Assembly (NCBI GenBank): GCA_945643635.1
Contig: CALZFC010000043.1
Span: 2,611,001 to 2,675,000 of the forward strand
Length of the DNA: 64,000 bases
Direction: 5' to 3'
Source of the DNA: Allodiplogaster sudhausi
Lineage: Eukaryota; Nematoda; Chromadorea; Rhabditida; Diplogasteridae
The position numbers and the translations under genes were made by a program. The notes under the pieces were generated by a model. That model was not told the origin of the DNA. It worked only from the letters and a program-made list of their open reading frames with translations, and did no database searches. This document shows, in pieces, positions 34,522 through 47,361 of the stretch; position 1 is the stretch's first letter; the number at the start of each line of letters is the position of its first letter.

Positions 34522-34672
34522 AGATGTTTTGCTATTGTTTTGGATATTCAATTTTGGCAAAGTACATATGTACATAAAAAAAATTTTTAAGGAGAGCGCG
34601 TTTGTACTTTAAAAATTACCATATTTATCTTCTCGTATTGGGCAATGGGTGTTACAATGCGGTCACTTCACC

Positions 34673-35624
34673 ATGTCTGCAAATCCACAAGCGGTTGTTC
34701 GTCTTCTGCTGGATAGATTTGGCGTCTCTGATACATCGGAGGAATTCACTCGAGAGGACCATAAACTTGCACAGTCTTTTACCCTGATCCTCGAAGCTGC
34801 TGAACTACATTTTGCAAACTACATTTTGCAAGTGGGGAGCTGGGCCCCAAGCTCTTTGTTGTGCTTCCAGAGCCAAGTGGAAAATTTCCCCCCACGAGAC
34901 CACCTTTCCAGGTTTTCTATCTATCTCTCTCTCCATCTCTCTCTCTCTCTCCCTCTCTCTCTCTCTCTCCCTCTCTCTATTTACTCTTTTTTTTCTTATC
35001 TCCTATTTCATTACTTCTTGCCTTCTTGCAGTGCCATAACCTTGTTGTGAGAGCTGCAAGGTCTCACATTATGACGAAGGAATTGATGCTGGACTGGTTA
35101 TCCACTTGCGTCTACATCCTCGGGGTTCCCACTGATCTCCACATCGCCGTCGACATGTGGTCGAGCTTCAGGGATCACAATGCCATGAAGAATGCCGCCC
35201 CTCCCGGTCGATCGCTCTCCGTCTACAATATTCCTGCGGGGGCAACCTCTCTTGTGCAGCCCCTGGATGTCTTTTTCTTTCGGATGTTCAAGGGATTCGT
35301 GAGGCACATCCATGCTCACGCCTTGGTTGCTCACCCCGAGTTCAACATCTCCGCAAGACACAACATCCTGAAGACAATCAGCGTTGTCTATCACCAATTC
35401 AAGCACCCGCGGTACCAGCCGTTCCTTGAATATGCGTGGTTCAAGGCAGGCTATCTGGCCCACCGCCCTCCCCAATTCCTCACTCCAAACGAATATTCCT
35501 TTGGTGCGAACGTCGTCGGCCATGCGAAGACCCGCATTGCTCCCGCGAGAGCTTTGTGCGATGCTCTCACTGTGAGAAAAATTTCTGCCTGAACTGCTTC
35601 GTCGTCGATTATCATATTTGCTAA
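34673..35624 (+). pseudogene. Transposase remnant, copy 3
   Basis: Same exon layout, 14-bp duplication and C-terminal frame shift as copy 1. Shared breaks in all copies mean the element was already dead when the surrounding array was duplicated, unless it was mobilised by another element's transposase. Confidence 0.8.
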
Positions 35625-35718
35625 CTTCAAACATCCACCACCCCACTCCTTGCATTAGAATAAATTTTTTATATTTACTTTAAAAATTTTAAGTATATTA
35701 AACTGCAGCAAAACATAA

Positions 35719-35791
35719 GCACCGGAAGGGATTCGAACCTGCGACAGTCAAAACTGTAGGCTAGCGCACTACTAACTGCGCCACGCTGGTC
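35719..35791 (-). other. tRNA-like segment, right arm of transposon copy 3
   Basis: Same sequence and motifs as 24822-24894. Confidence 0.65.
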
Positions 35792-36519
35792 ACATTCCAA
35801 GATTCAATTCATGCATTCATAATTGCAAAGCCATTAATTTCCATTATTTTATGCAATTTTTAAAAATTAATATAAAATCGCCGAAGGCCATTAAGGAAAA
35901 AGTAAAAATAGTTGACATCATTTCTTGACCGTACTAATCGATCTGGACAGGTGAGATCAAAATCCTCCAACATATCTTCAGATGGTTCCCTTGTGAGTTG
36001 GCCGTCTCGGCTTGACGTGCCGTGGAGCTGAGAGAGCCTTCTTGGCTCGGCGTTACGTCGAGCTGAGGTGGCCTTCTTAGCTCTACGTGCAGTGGAGCCG
36101 GGATAGGCCTTTTTAAATAGTTTTTTTTATTAATAGTAAAATGACAATGTGAAGCTTAGAATTACCTGAAAAATTAGGAGTCTTTATTAGTGCATAGAAT
36201 TACTTAAACTCTCATACTTAGCATGCTTTCTGATGTGCTGTATTCGTAAGCTCTTTGGCGTGCTCTGAACTCTTCTTCAAACCTTTGATGTTTTCCTTTC
36301 TCTTCTTGCATTCCAGCTAAAAACTCATTACATCTTCTTTAACTCCCTAAGCTTAGCTGAGACCCTAAACTCTAAAAACTCCTTAACTCTTCTTACTTAA
36401 ACTCTCATACTTAGCATGCTTTATGATATGCTGTATTCGTAAGCTCTTTAGCGTGCTCTGAACTCTTCTTCAAACCTTTGATGTCTTTCTTTCTCTTCTT
36501 GCACTCCAACTAAAAACTC

Positions 36520-36748
36520 ATTAGATCTTTTTTAACTCCCTAAGCTTAGCTTAGACCCTGAACTCTAAAAACTCCTTAACTCTTCTTTAACTCCCTAAGC
36601 ATAGCTGAGACGCTGAACTCTAAAAACTCCTTAACTCTTCTTTAACTCCCTAAGCTTAGCTGAGACCCAGAACTCTAAAAACTCCTTAACTCTTCTTTAA
36701 CTCCCTAAGCTTAGCTGAGACCCTGAACTCTAAAACTTTTTTTTGTTC
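36520..36748 (-). repeat. 56-bp minisatellite, inverted (4 units)
   Basis: It reads as CCCTAAGCTTAGCTGAGACC on the + strand and contains the same unit variants as 18966-19178. Confidence 0.85.
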
Positions 36749-37917
36749 TTTAGCTCCCTAAAATAGCGGTACTCCCGGAAATAGCGTAACTTAGTTAACT
36801 AGTTCCTCTAGATATTCCTCTAGATAGTTCCCAAGCTGAAGTGTAACTCCAAGCAAATTGCATGGGAGAAATAGAGGAGAGCAGGCATGAGAGTGAGAGA
36901 AAGCGACGAGAAACGTACAGATGTGAGAGATTAGACGAGCAGAGAAAAGAAAAAAAAAGTTCGCCGAGGCTGCGACACGCGAGATCGCCGAGGCTGCTCG
37001 CAAAACACGGAGGTTAGACAACGAAACAGTCGCTTAGCTCCGCCCCTCGACGAAAACAGCCCGTTATAGGTGCGTTTTTGAGAGGTTAGAGAAAAAAGTC
37101 ACAGGCGCGAAAAGGCGAGATAGCGTTGGCAGAGAAAAACAGACGTCGACTCTCACTTCGCACCTCCGTCGACCACTTCGCACCTCTTGCAAACATACAG
37201 CCAAACAAATGAAATACATTAAATACATACACTTACAACTTACTTTTCCACTCTCTCTCTATTTCTCTGTCTTCCTCTCGTATTCCTCTGTCTCTCTGCA
37301 AAAATCTGCATTTTTTCGTGGCCATTGAACGCATTCACAAGCCATTTAAAGTTTTTAGCACGATGTCAACATATGTGTGTCTTTCTATTAAAACACATTA
37401 AAACACTTACAAAGAAACCGAAAGTTGACTCTCTCTCTATACCAGTGAATTGTACAAAGGAAGAGCTTTGTAATGAGCTACAGAGAGATGTATATAATTC
37501 ACGTTGAGCGTTCTCACAGACACTTACAAGTACACGATCAAGTCCTGAAGTAGCCTGTTCACTTAGAAAGAAAGAGAGAGAGAGACGACATAGAGAGAGA
37601 GAAAGAGAGAGAGAGAGACAGTTCTATCATGTCTCTCACACTCTACTCTTACTCTCTGATTTTTTTTGTAATTTTATGTAACCTTTAAAGCAGTAAAACT
37701 CTTAAAATAATAATTTTTTGGCACTTTGCCAGCATTCCAAGTAGGCACACTCAGCATCATGAACTCCCTTCGAAAACTCGGCAAGTGTAGGTTGCGCAAA
37801 TTCATAGGCATCCAGCGCTTTCTTTCAAAGTTTGAGGTAGCTCCTCACTCTTGGGTCTTCCTGGCTCTGCATTCCGTTCGGCGAATTCAAGGCACCGCCA
37901 CACGGTTGGTTCGCCTG

Positions 37918-38022
37918 TGGGCCTGGCCGCTCATTTTTTGCCGTTACTTGTGAACGCATGGAACCGCTGCTTTGGCGGTTTCTTGCGAACGCTTGGAACT
38001 GCAGCTTTTGCGGCCAGGCTCA
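37918..38022 (-). repeat. Foldback element 15 (two units, inverted block)
   Basis: 105 bp; on the - strand the arms are TGAGCCTGGCCGC and GCGGCCAGGCCCA. Confidence 0.8.
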
Positions 38023-39137
38023 TTTAGAGCAATCTGAAATAAAGGAAGCATATTAAAAAAAAACTATCACTCCGAGCTGATATTCTCTTCTAATCTTTGT
38101 GTGCAGTTGAGCCAACCATATGTAATCACAAGTCTTTAATTTAGCGTAAAACATTTAGAGAGAGCTCGGAAGCTGTGTCTCTCTCTATCCTACATTTTTC
38201 TACAGAGAAAGGCGGTTTTTTTAGCAATGTAATGTTGTATAAAAGTAAGTCTGAACGATTAGACATTTAAAAGAAGTTTCCTCATCCGAGGTCTGAGAAC
38301 AAAAAAAATTGGCCCCGCTGAGAAAAAAATTTTGGTCGAAAAACCGTCAAGTATAGTGTGCGCCGGTTCATGGGCATCCCAGAAATCGGTTTAATCGGCG
38401 AATTCCAGGCCCCGCCTCACGGTTGGTTAGCCTGTGAGCCTGGCCGCTCATTTTTTGATGTTCCTTGCGAACACATGGAATGGCCTTCTTAGCTTGACGT
38501 GACGTCGAGCTGAACGTTAATATTCATAATAAATCGCAAAAAATCTGCGCAAGCAGAAAAAAACACACATTGCACCTCATTTCGCTCATTTCTTCGCACC
38601 TCATAATTATTGGCACTTTGCCAATTCGCGCTGTCTCAACCACACATGCAGCCTAACACATGAAAAACATTAAATATATACACTTACAACTTACTTTTCC
38701 ACTCTCTCTCTATTTATCTCTCTTCCTCTTGCATTCCTCTGCCTCTCTGCAAAAATTTGCATTTTTCTCGTGTCCATTGAACACATTCACAAGTCATTTA
38801 AAGTTTTTGGCACGATGCCAACATATGTGCGTTTATGCGTTTTTTCCGATTAAAACACATACAAAGAGACCAAAAGTTGATTCTCTCTCTATACCAGTGA
38901 AATCTACAAAGTAAGAGCTTTGTAATGAGCTACAGAGAGCTGTGTATAATTCACGTTAAGCATTTTGACATACACTTACAAGTATAAGTCCAAGTCCTGA
39001 AATTGCCTGTTACAGCGAAATAGAGAAAAAAATTTTGGTCGAAAACCCGTAAAGTATAGGTTGCACTGGCTTACTGGCATTCCAGAACTCGGTTCAATCT
39101 GCAACTTCGAGGCGCAGTCTCACGTCTGGCTCGCCTG

Positions 39138-39312
39138 TGAGCGTGGCCGCTCATTTTTTGTAGTTCCTTGCGAACGCTTGGACCTGCGAATTTTGCGGTT
39201 TCTTCCGATCGCATGGAACTGCGAATTTTGCGGTTTATTGCGATCGCATGGAACTGCAGTTTTTGCGGTTCCTTTCGAACGCTTGGAACCGCAGTTTTTG
39301 CGGCCAGGTTCA
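39138..39312 (-). repeat. Foldback element 16 (four units, inverted block)
   Basis: 175 bp; the inverted counterpart of element 6, with the same GCGATCGC variant units. Confidence 0.8.
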
Positions 39313-39429
39313 CTTAGAGTCATCTGAAATAAATAGTACATAATAAAATTATGCCAATTGATGTTTTGTGTATTGTCGTGCTCTGAACTCTTCTTAAAGC
39401 CTTTGATGTCTTCAGTTCTCTTCTTACAA

Positions 39430-39750
39430 TCCAGCTAAAAACTGATTAGCTCTTCTTTTACTCCCTACGCTTAACTGAGACCTTGAACTCTAAAAACTCC
39501 TTAACTCTTCTTTTACTCCCTAAGCTTTGCTGAGACCCGAAACTTTAAAAACTCCTTAACTCTTCTTTAGCTCCCTAAGCTTAGCTGAGACCCTGAACTC
39601 TAAAACTCCTTAATTATTCTTTCCTTAGCTTAGCTGAGTCCCGAAACTCTAAAAACTTCTTTACTCTTCTTTAACTCCCTAAGCTTAAGTGAGCCCCTGA
39701 ACTCTAAAAACTCCTAAACTTTTCTTAGCTCTTTAAAGTTGTTTGGCTCC
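39430..39750 (-). repeat. 56-bp minisatellite, inverted (about 5 units)
   Basis: Inverted relative of 9831-10136, with the same irregular units (CCCGAAACTTTAAAAACTCC). Confidence 0.85.
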
Positions 39751-39789
39751 CTAAAGTAGTAGTACTCCAGAAAGTAGCTTAACTTATTG

Positions 39790-41867
39790 TCAGACCTCGG
39801 ATGAGGAAACTTCTTTTAAATGTCTAATCGTTCAGACTTACTTTTATACAACATTACATAGCTAAAAAAACCGCCTTTCTCTGTAGAAAAATGTAGGATA
39901 GAGAGAGACACAGCTTCCGAGCTCTCTCTAAATGTTTTACGCTAAATTAAAGACTTGTGATTACATATGGCTGGCTCAACTGCACACAAAGATTTGAAGA
40001 GAATACCAGCTCGGAGTGATAGTTTTAATATGCTTCCTTTATTTCAGATTGCTCTAAATGAGCCTGGCCGCAAAAACTGCAGTTCCAAACGGTCGCAAGG
40101 AACCGCAAAAGCTGCAGTTCCAAGCGTTCGCAAGAAACCGCCAAAGCAGCGGTTCCATGCGTTCGCAAGTAACGGCAAAAAATGAGCGGCCAGGCCCACA
40201 GGCGAACCAGCCGTGTGGCGGTGCCTTGAATTCGCCGAACGGAATGCAGAGCCAGGAAGGCAGACCCAAGAGTGAGGAGCTACCTCAAACTTGGGTAACT
40301 AAACCGGCGTTTGTAAGAAAGCGCTGGATGCCTATGAATTTGCGCAAACTACACTTGCCGAGTTTTCGAAGGGAGTTCATGATGCTGAGTGTGCGTACTT
40401 GGAATGCTGGCAAAGTGCCAAAAAATTATTATTTTAAGAGTTTTACTGCTTTAAAGGTTACATAAAATTACAAAAAAAATCAGAGAGTAAGAGTAGAGTG
40501 TGAGAGACATGATAGAACTGTCTCTCTCTCTCTCTTTCTCTCTCTCTATGTCGTCTTTCTCTCTCTTTCTTTCTAAGTGAACAGGCTACTTCAGGACTTG
40601 ATCGTGTACTTGTAAGTGTCTGTGAGAACGCTCAACGTGAATTATATACATCTCTCTGTAGCTCATTACAAAGCTCTTACTTTGTACAATTCACTGGTAT
40701 AGAGAGAGAGTCAACTTTCGGTCTCTTTGTAAGTGTTTTAATGTGTTTTAATGGAAAGACACACATATGTTGACATCGTGCTAAAAACTTTAAATGGCTT
40801 GTGAATGCGTTCAATGGCCACGAAAAAATGCAGATTTTTGCAGAGAGACAGAGGAATACGAGAGGAAGACAGAGAAATAGAGAGAGAGTGGAAAAGTAAG
40901 TTGTAAGTGTATGTATTTAATGTATTTCATTTGTTTGGCTGTATGTTTGCAAGAGGTGCGAAGTGGTCGACGGAGGTGCGAAGTGAGAGTCGACGTCTGT
41001 TTTTCTCTGCCAACGCTATCTCGCCTTTTCGCGCCTGTGACTTTTTTTCTCTAACCTCTCAAAAACGCACCTATAACGGGCTGTTTTCGTCGAGGGGCGG
41101 AGCTAAGCGACTGTTTCGTTGTCTAACCTCCGTGTTTTGCGAGCAGCCTCGGTGATCTCGCGTGTCGCAGCCTCGGCGAACTTGTTTTTCTTTTCTCTGC
41201 TCGTCTGATCTCTCGACTCATACCGCACTCTCGTCGTTTCTGCAGCTCTCATGCCTGCTCTCCTCTATTTCTCCCATGCATTTTGGTCCTAGTGACACTT
41301 CTGCTTGGGAACTATCTAGAGGAATAAAAACTTTAAATGGCTTGTGAATGCGTTCAATGGCCACGAAAAAATGCAGATTTTTGCAGAGAGACAGAGGAAT
41401 ACGAGAGGAAGACAGAGAAATAGAGAGAGAGTGGAAAAGTAAGTTGTAAGTGTATGTATTTAATGTATTTCATTTGTTTGGCTGTATGTTTGCAAGAGGT
41501 GCGAAGTGGTCGACGGAGGTGCGAAGTGAGAGTCGACGTCTGTTTTTCTCTGCCAACGCTATCTCGCCTTTTCGCGCCTGTGACTTTTTTTCTCTAACCT
41601 CTCAAAAACGCACCTATAACGGGCTGTTTTCGTCGAGGGGCGGAGCTAAGCGACTGTTTCGTTGTCTAACCTCCGTGTTTTGCGAGCAGCCTCGGTGATC
41701 TCGCGTGTCGCAGCCTCGGCGAACTTGTTTTTCTTTTCTCTGCTCGTCTGATCTCTCGACTCATACCGCACTCTCGTCGTTTCTGCAGCTCTCATGCCTG
41801 CTCTCCTCTATTTCTCCCATGCATTTTGGTCCTAGTGACACTTCTGCTTGGGAACTATCTAGAGGAA
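39790..41867 (+). repeat. Segmental duplication B, copy 1
   Basis: It matches 45225-47303 at an offset of 5435-5436 bp, from TCAGACCTCGG through the foldback, the pyrimidine block (with the shared variant ATGTCGTCTTTCTCTC) and two 543-bp units. Confidence 0.85.
40059..40198 (+). repeat. Foldback element 17
   Basis: Three units, as element 4. Confidence 0.8.
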
Positions 41868-42411
41868 TAAAAACTTTAAATGGCTTGTGAATGCGTTCAA
41901 TGGCCACGAAAAAATGCAGATTTTTGCAGAGAGACAGAGGAATACGAGAGGAAGACAGAGAAATAGAGAGAGAGTGGAAAAGTAAGTTGTAAGTGTATGT
42001 ATTTAATGTATTTCATTTGTTTGGCTGTATGTTTGCAAGAGGTGCGAAGTGGTCGTCGGAAGTGCGAAGTGAGAGTCGACGTCTGTTTTTCTCTGCCAAC
42101 GCTATCTCGCCTTTTCGCGCCTGTGACTTTTTTTCTCTAACCTCTCAAAAACGCACCTATAACGGGCTGTTTTCGTCGAGGGGCGGAGCTAAGCGACTGT
42201 TTCGTTGTCTAACCTCCGCGTTTTGCGAGCTATTTCGTTCGTTTTGGGGCGGAGCTTAAGCCTCGGCGAACTTGTTTTTCTTTTCTCTGCTCGTCTAACC
42301 TCTCAAAATGAGGCGTTATTTCGTCGCTTTGAAACTCTCATGCCCGCTCTCCTCTATTTCTCCCATGCATTTTGTTCCGAGATACACTTCAGCTTGGGAA
42401 CTATCTAGAGG
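40782..42411 (+). repeat. 543-bp tandem repeat, three copies
   Basis: Units are 40782-41324, 41325-41867 and 41868-42411. The joint is GAGGAATAAAAACTTTAAATG, where the end of the CTAGTTAACTAAG block meets the TAAAAACTTTAAATGG stretch that normally precedes it. The third unit has diverged after TTTTGCGAGC (about 42230), with a different 170-bp tail. Confidence 0.9.
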
Positions 42412-43782
42412 AACTAGTTAACTAAGTTACGCTATTTCCGGGAGTACCGCTATTTTAGGGAGCTAAAGAACAAAAAAAAGTTTTAGAGTTCAGGGTCTCA
42501 GCTAAGCTTAGGGAGTTAAAGAAGAGTTAAGGAGTTTTTAGAGTTCTGGGTCTCAGCTAAGCTTAGGGAGTTAAAGAAGAGTTAAGGAGTTTTTAGAGTT
42601 CAGCGTCTCAGCTATGCTTAGGGAGTTAAAGAAGAGTTAAGGAGTTTTTAGAGTTCAGGGTCTAAGCTAAGCTTAGGGAGTTAAAAAAGATCTAATGAGT
42701 TTTTAGTTGGAGTGCAAGAAGAGAAAGAAAGACATCAAAGGTTTGAAGAAGAGTTCAGAGCACGCTAAAGAGCTTACGAATACAGCATATCATAAAGCAT
42801 GCTAAGTATGAGAGTTTAAGTAAGAAGAGTTAAGGAGTTTTTAGAGTTAAGGGTCTCAGCTAAGCTTAGGGAGTTAAAGAAGATGTAATGAGTTTTTAGC
42901 TGGAATGCAAGAAGAGAAAGGAAAACATCAAAGGTTTGAAGAAGAGTTCAGAGCACGCCAAAGAGCTTACGAATACAGCACATCAGAAAGCATGCTAAGT
43001 ATGAGAGTTTAAGTAATTCTATGAACTAATAAAGACTCCTAATTTTTCAGGTAATTCTAAGCTTCACATTGTCATTTTACTATTAATAAAAAAAACTATT
43101 TAAAAAGGCCTATCCCGGCTCCACTGCACGTAGAGCTAAGAAGGCCACCTCAGCTCGACGTAACGCCGAGCCAAGAAGGCTCTCTCAGCTCCACGGAACG
43201 TCAAGCCGAGACGGCCAACTCAGTTCTCAGTTCCACTGAATGCAGAACCAAGAAGGCCATTCCGGCTCAACGAAATGCGGAGCCAGGAACAAACATGAGG
43301 CTGCGCCTCGAAGAAACCGAGTTCTGGGATGCCCGTAAACCAGCGCAACCTATACTTGACGGCTTTTCGACCAAAATTATTTTCTCTGCGCAACGCTATT
43401 TCGCTGAGTATGCCAAAGACATGAGAGAAAGATGTATGCGGGATAAATGTGTTTAACTTGAGAGAGAGACAGTGATTGCGAGAGATACAGAGAAAGAGTT
43501 AGATATATAAAATGTGCAGACTGAGAGCTCTGTAATAAGCTATTTTACATCAAAGGAGAGCCATATTAAAGCGTAGAAAATACAAAAAGAAAGTACAAAC
43601 CGAGTACATATGGCTGCATGTTTTGATTCGTTTGGCAGCGTGCCAAGTGGCGAGAGAGACACTTTAACGTTGTACTTTCACGACGTTAGATACATCAGAA
43701 GAACCGTCTTTCTCTGCTGCATCCGACAACATAGAGAGCGGGGGCTCTTTTAAGCGCTCTCTATTTTTAATTCTATTTTAAA
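42412..43782 (+). repeat. Array segment: 56-bp array and right half of 1.95-kb unit
   Basis: 56-bp array at 42482-42692 followed by the same stretch as 14830-15919, ending at the start of the next 81-codon-frame block. Confidence 0.8.
42482..42692 (+). repeat. 56-bp minisatellite (4 units)
   Basis: Same unit order as 18966-19178. Confidence 0.85.
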
Positions 43783-44477
43783 GAGTTTTTTACAAAGCTC
43801 TATTGCTAAGTGCTCTTCTTATCATGTGTTCTAAGTGCTACTATTGAAATCTTCAAATTTTTCTGGTCATTTTGAGCAATCAACTTTGTTTCTGCGATAA
43901 AAATGAAGCAAGATACAAAGAAATTGCCTTTCCCGACACCACAACACGTTGAGCTAAGAAGGCCATCTCAGCTCGACGTCACGTCAAGCCAAGAAGTCCA
44001 TCTCAGCTCGACGTCACATCAAGCTAAGAAGGCCATTCCATGTGTTCGCAAGGAACAGCAAAAAATTAGCGGCCAGGCTCACAGGCTAACCAACCGTGAG
44101 GCGGTGCCTGGAATTCGCCGATTAAACCGATTTCTGGGATGCCCATGAACCGGCGCACACTATACTTGACGGTTTTTTTTTTCTCAGCGGGGCCAATTTT
44201 TTTTGTTCTCAGACCTCGGATGAGGAAACTTCTTTTAAATGTCTAATCGTTCAGACTTACTTTTATACAACATTACATAGCTAAAAAATACCGCCTTTCT
44301 CTGTAGAAAAATGTAGGATAGAGAGAGACACAGCTTCCGAGCTCTCTCTAAATGTTTTACGCTAAATTAAAGACTTGTGATTACATATGGCTGGCTCAAC
44401 TGCACACAAAGAATAGAATGGAATATCAGCTCGCAGTGATAGTTTTAATATGATTCCTTTTTTCAGATTGCTCTAAA

Positions 44478-44618
44478 TGAGCCTGGCCGCAAAAACTGCA
44501 GTTTCCAAACGGTCGCAAGGAACCGCAAAAGCTGCAGTTCCAAGCGTTCGCAAGGAACCGCCAAAGCAGCGGTTCTATGCGTTCGCAAGTAACGGCAAAA
44601 AATGAGCGGCCAGGCCCA
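44478..44618 (+). repeat. Foldback element 18
   Basis: Three units, as element 1. Confidence 0.8.
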
Positions 44619-45494
44619 CAGGCGAACCAACCGTGTGGCGGTGCCTTGAATTCGCCGATTAAACCGATTTCTGGGATGCCCATGAACCGGCGCACACTAT
44701 ACTTGACGGCTTTTCGACCAAAAATTTCATATGGCTCCATGTCTTGAATGGCGCTTGGCAACTTGCCAAGCTGCGAGAGAGACACTTTATCGTTGTACTT
44801 TAATTACTTAAGATGCATCAGAAGAACCGCTTTTCTCTGCAGCATCCGACACCATAGAGAGAGGCGGCTCTTTTAGGCTCTCTCTATTTTTAATTCTATT
44901 TTAAAGAGTTTTTGTGGTCAAGCCAAGAAGGCCATCTCAACTCGACGTCACTTCAAGCCAAGAAGGCCATCTCAGCTCGACGTCACGTCAAGCCAAGAAG
45001 GCCATCTCAGCTCGACGTCACGTCAAGCTAAGAAGGCCATTCCATGTGTTCGCAAGGAACATCAAAAAATGAGCGGCCAGGCTCACAGGCTAACCAACCG
45101 TGAGGCGGTGCCTGGAATTCGCCGATTAAACCGATTTATGGGATGCCCATGAACCGGCGCACACTATACTTGACGGCTTTTCGATCAAAATTTTTTTCTC
45201 AGCGGGGCCAATTTTTTTTTGTTCTCAGACCTCGGATGAGGAAACTTCTTTTTAAATGTCTAATCGTTCAGACTTACTTTTATACAACATTACATAGCTA
45301 AAAAAACCGCCTTTCTCTGTAGAAAAATGTAGGATAGAGAGAGACACAGTTTCCGAGCTCTCTCTAAATGTTTTACGCTAAATTAAAGACTTGTGATTAC
45401 ATATGGCTGGCTCAACTGCACACAAAGATTTGAAGAGAATATCAGCTCGGAGTGATAGTTTTAATATGCTTCCTTTATTTCAGATTGCTCTAAA

Positions 45495-45634
45495 TGAGCC
45501 TGGCCGCAAAAACTGCAGTTCCAAACGGTCGCAAGGAACCGCAAAAGCTGCAGTTCCAAGCGTTCGCAAGAAACCGCCAAAGCAGCGGTTCCATGCGTTC
45601 GCAAGTAACGGCAAAAAATGAGCGGCCAGGCCCA
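45495..45634 (+). repeat. Foldback element 19
   Basis: Three units; duplicate of element 17 in duplication B. Confidence 0.8.
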
Positions 45635-46217
45635 CAGGCGAACCAGCCGTGTGGCGGTGCCTTGAATTCGCCGAACGGAATGCAGAGCCAGGAAGGCAGA
45701 CCCAAGAGTGAGGAGCTACCTCAAACTTGGGTAACTAAACCGGCGTTTGTAAGAAAGCGCTGGATGCCTATGAATTTGCGCAAACTACACTTGCCGAGTT
45801 TTCGAAGGGAGTTCATGATGCTGAGTGTGCGTACTTGGAATGCTGGCAAAGTGCCAAAAAATTATTATTTTAAGAGTTTTACTGCTTTAAAGGTTACATA
45901 AAATTACAAAAAAAATCAGAGAGTAAGAGTAGAGTGTGAGAGACATGATAGAACTGTCTCTCTCTCTCTCTTTCTCTCTCTCTATGTCGTCTTTCTCTCT
46001 CTTTCTTTCTAAGTGAACAGGCTACTTCAGGACTTGATCGTGTACTTGTAAGTGTCTGTGAGAACGCTCAACGTGAATTATATACATCTCTCTGTAGCTC
46101 ATTACAAAGCTCTTACTTTGTACAATTCACTGGTATAGAGAGAGAGTCAACTTTCGGTCTCTTTGTAAGTGTTTTAATGTGTTTTAATGGAAAGACACAC
46201 ATATGTTGACATCGTGC

Positions 46218-47303
46218 TAAAAACTTTAAATGGCTTGTGAATGCGTTCAATGGCCACGAAAAAATGCAGATTTTTGCAGAGAGACAGAGGAATACGAGAG
46301 GAAGACAGAGAAATAGAGAGAGAGTGGAAAAGTAAGTTGTAAGTGTATGTATTTAATGTATTTCATTTGTTTGGCTGTATGTTTGCAAGAGGTGCGAAGT
46401 GGTCGACGGAGGTGCGAAGTGAGAGTCGACGTCTGTTTTTCTCTGCCAACGCTATCTCGCCTTTTCGCGCCTGTGACTTTTTTTCTCTAACCTCTCAAAA
46501 ACGCACCTATAACGGGCTGTTTTCGTCGAGGGGCGGAGCTAAGCGACTGTTTCGTTGTCTAACCTCCGTGTTTTGCGAGCAGCCTCGGTGATCTCGCGTG
46601 TCGCAGCCTCGGCGAACTTGTTTTTCTTTTCTCTGCTCGTCTGATCTCTCGACTCATACCGCACTCTCGTCGTTTCTGCAGCTCTCATGCCTGCTCTCCT
46701 CTATTTCTCCCATGCATTTTGGTCCTAGTGACACTTCTGCTTGGGAACTATCTAGAGGAATAAAAACTTTAAATGGCTTGTGAATGCGTTCAATGGCCAC
46801 GAAAAAATGCAGATTTTTGCAGAGAGACAGAGGAATACGAGAGGAAGACAGAGAAATAGAGAGAGAGTGGAAAAGTAAGTTGTAAGTGTATGTATTTAAT
46901 GTATTTCATTTGTTTGGCTGTATGTTTGCAAGAGGTGCGAAGTGGTCGACGGAGGTGCGAAGTGAGAGTCGACGTCTGTTTTTCTCTGCCAACGCTATCT
47001 CGCCTTTTCGCGCCTGTGACTTTTTTTCTCTAACCTCTCAAAAACGCACCTATAACGGGCTGTTTTCGTCGAGGGGCGGAGCTAAGCGACTGTTTCGTTG
47101 TCTAACCTCCGTGTTTTGCGAGCAGCCTCGGTGATCTCGCGTGTCGCAGCCTCGGCGAACTTGTTTTTCTTTTCTCTGCTCGTCTGATCTCTCGACTCAT
47201 ACCGCACTCTCGTCGTTTCTGCAGCTCTCATGCCTGCTCTCCTCTATTTCTCCCATGCATTTTGGTCCTAGTGACACTTCTGCTTGGGAACTATCTAGAG
47301 GAA
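46218..47303 (+). repeat. 543-bp tandem repeat, two copies
   Basis: It corresponds to the first two units at 40782-41867. The third unit is absent, so copy number differs between the two segmental duplicates. Confidence 0.9.
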
Positions 47304-47361
47304 CTAGTTAACTAAGTTACGCTATTTCCGGGACTACCGCTATCTTAGGGAGCTTAAGGAG

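Larger units (their letters stand above)
31844..35993 (+). repeat. Segmental duplication A, copy 2
   Basis: Partner of 20948-25096. It starts inside a mosaic junction at GAATTCGCCGA (about 31846-31856) and ends exactly at the right terminus of transposon copy 3, after which the flanks differ. Confidence 0.85.
34238..35993 (+). mobile_element. DNA transposon, copy 3 (complete)
   Basis: 1756 bp, matching copy 1 at an offset of 10897. The left flank is TTGTTCTCA as in copy 1. The right flank is TGAGTTGGCC, the reverse complement of array sequence GGCCAACTCA. The two flanks therefore do not belong to one insertion, and a rearrangement has occurred at the right end. Confidence 0.9.
35994..39786 (-). 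repeat. Inverted block of the array
   Basis: All modules in this interval read on the - strand. From 39786 down to 35994 they run: TAAGTTAAGCTACT, 56-bp array (39430-39750), four-unit foldback (39138-39312), GTAAGTG block, GAAATGAGCGAAATGA stretch, boundary box, GAGGAAACTTC block, foldback (37918-38022), pyrimidine/purine block, CTAGTTAACTAAG block, 56-bp array (36520-36748), right half of the 1.95-kb unit. This is the order of 9785-15358 with deletions. Confidence 0.85.
43783..47303 (+). repeat. Higher-order unit 7
   Basis: 81-codon-frame block (frame 43903-44148), foldback 44478-44618, CATATGGCTCC block, 35-bp array 44917-45050, foldback 45495-45634, pyrimidine block, then two 543-bp units (46218-46760 and 46761-47303). 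Confidence 0.8.
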
